Origin: Micromonospora arida | Lineage (GTDB): Bacteria; Actinomycetota; Actinomycetes; Mycobacteriales; Micromonosporaceae | Assembly (NCBI RefSeq): GCF_003857035.1 | Contig: NZ_QGSY01000230.1 | Location: forward strand, 62,001-126,000 | Reading direction: 5' to 3' | DNA: 64,000 nucleotides | Shown: positions 63,808 to 64,000 of the stretch, in pieces | Layout: each line of letters begins with the position of its first letter | How positions within the stretch are numbered: the first letter of the stretch is position 1 | The notes under the pieces: generated by a model | Databases searched by the model: none | Told to the model about the DNA's origin: nothing | What the model saw: the letters and a program-made list of their open reading frames with translations, nothing else | Program-made: the position numbers and the translations under genes

Positions 63808-64000
63808 CTACGGGGTCGCCCGGGTGGGGATGTGCTCGTAGCGTTTGCGCATGGTCTCGCTGGCGGCCGGGCCGGCGGCGAACACGAAATCGGCGTCGTC
63901 GAGCGGGCGACCGGTGCTGCGGTCCACGATCACCGGGTCGGCCTCCAATCCGGTGGTCCGGTCGACGAGGATCATGCTGCGCTCGCTCGGTTCGAGGCGT
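63808..64000 (-). CDS. C-terminal end of an unidentified protein (5' end outside window)
   Basis: 64 complete codons plus one base, ending in TAG at 63808-63810. Reading from the window edge: RLEPSERSMILVDRTTGLEA, then a DPVIVDRSTGRPLDD segment and FVFAAGPAASETMRKRYEHI. The two DRTTG/DRSTG strands look like a short repeated beta unit. Codon use fits a real gene; I do not recognise the family. It is convergent with the XRE gene, 14 bases between stop codons. Confidence 0.65.
   Translation of the reverse strand, partial: RLEPSERSMILVDRTTGLEADPVIVDRSTGRPLDDADFVFAAGPAASETMRKRYEHIPTRATP

Overview
The window is very GC-rich (codon third positions almost all G/C) with dense, often 4-nt-overlapping genes, many GTG starts and actinobacterial families (CsoR, ECF42 sigma with a DGPF partner, DUF2786, CGNR, DUF222-HNH, MmyB-type XRE). 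The families, secreted glycosidases and long intergenic palindromes suggest a filamentous actinomycete, most likely of the Micromonosporaceae. This is inference from gene content; no rRNA or tRNA was seen. It looks chromosomal, with no insertion sequence, prophage or CRISPR array recognised.

Layout. (1) 1-5594 is a copper-handling island: the 3' part of a CPH-type P1B ATPase, divergent csoR and copZ around a palindromic operator, a secreted membrane-anchored protein, CopA, and a CsbD-like stress protein. (2) 5687-9445 (minus strand) holds a SAM methyltransferase with a His-Gly run, an ECF42 sigma factor translationally coupled to its DGPF/YCII partner, and a DUF2786 protein. (3) 9629-10956 encodes a DUF2243 membrane protein and a CtaG-like oxidase assembly protein. 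(4) 10957-17958 is a fatty-acid or acyl-CoA catabolic operon (acyl-CoA dehydrogenase, thiolase, FadB-type protein, CaiB/AMACR-type protein) with a divergent TetR gene. (5) 18188-21701 has an MBL hydrolase plus CGNR regulator, a zf-HC2 membrane protein without a sigma partner, and a TRM11-like methyltransferase. (6) 22088-30310 is the potassium locus: a 27-residue membrane peptide, kdpF, kdpA, kdpB, a long-form kdpC, a strong hairpin, then kdpD and kdpE.

(7) 30413-35702 contains a Tat-exported FAD oxidoreductase, a small minus-strand stress cluster (stand-alone RAM domain, USP, hypothetical), a dienelactone hydrolase and an MRJP-like protein. (8) 35803-49280 is the most coherent system: two divergent transcription units for alpha-galactoside use. 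The plus-strand unit encodes a lipoprotein sugar binder, two permeases, a cytoplasmic GH36 alpha-galactosidase and a secreted GH27 alpha-galactosidase with a C-terminal propeller. The minus-strand unit encodes an SDR dehydrogenase, a FadR-type regulator, a DgoD-type dehydratase, a mutarotase-like protein, a KDPG/KDPGal aldolase, a PfkB sugar kinase and an SMP-30 lactonase. Together they would split galactosides and oxidise the galactose through a De Ley-Doudoroff type route to pyruvate and glyceraldehyde-3-phosphate.

(9) 49351-57432 has an AAA/TPR signalling ATPase without the usual LuxR domain, a large secreted subtilase, a degenerate kinase-like protein, and a 5'-truncated DUF222-HNH gene beside short tandem repeats. 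(10) 57433-64000 is a run of regulator/target pairs: HxlR with an MFS exporter, LysR with an NAD(P)-dependent oxidoreductase plus RidA, and XRE with an aldo/keto reductase, ending in a partial gene. I found no wholly new multi-gene system. The best leads are the galactoside locus, the KdpC insertion with its upstream micro-ORF, the HTH-less ATPase, and the dispersed palindromes.
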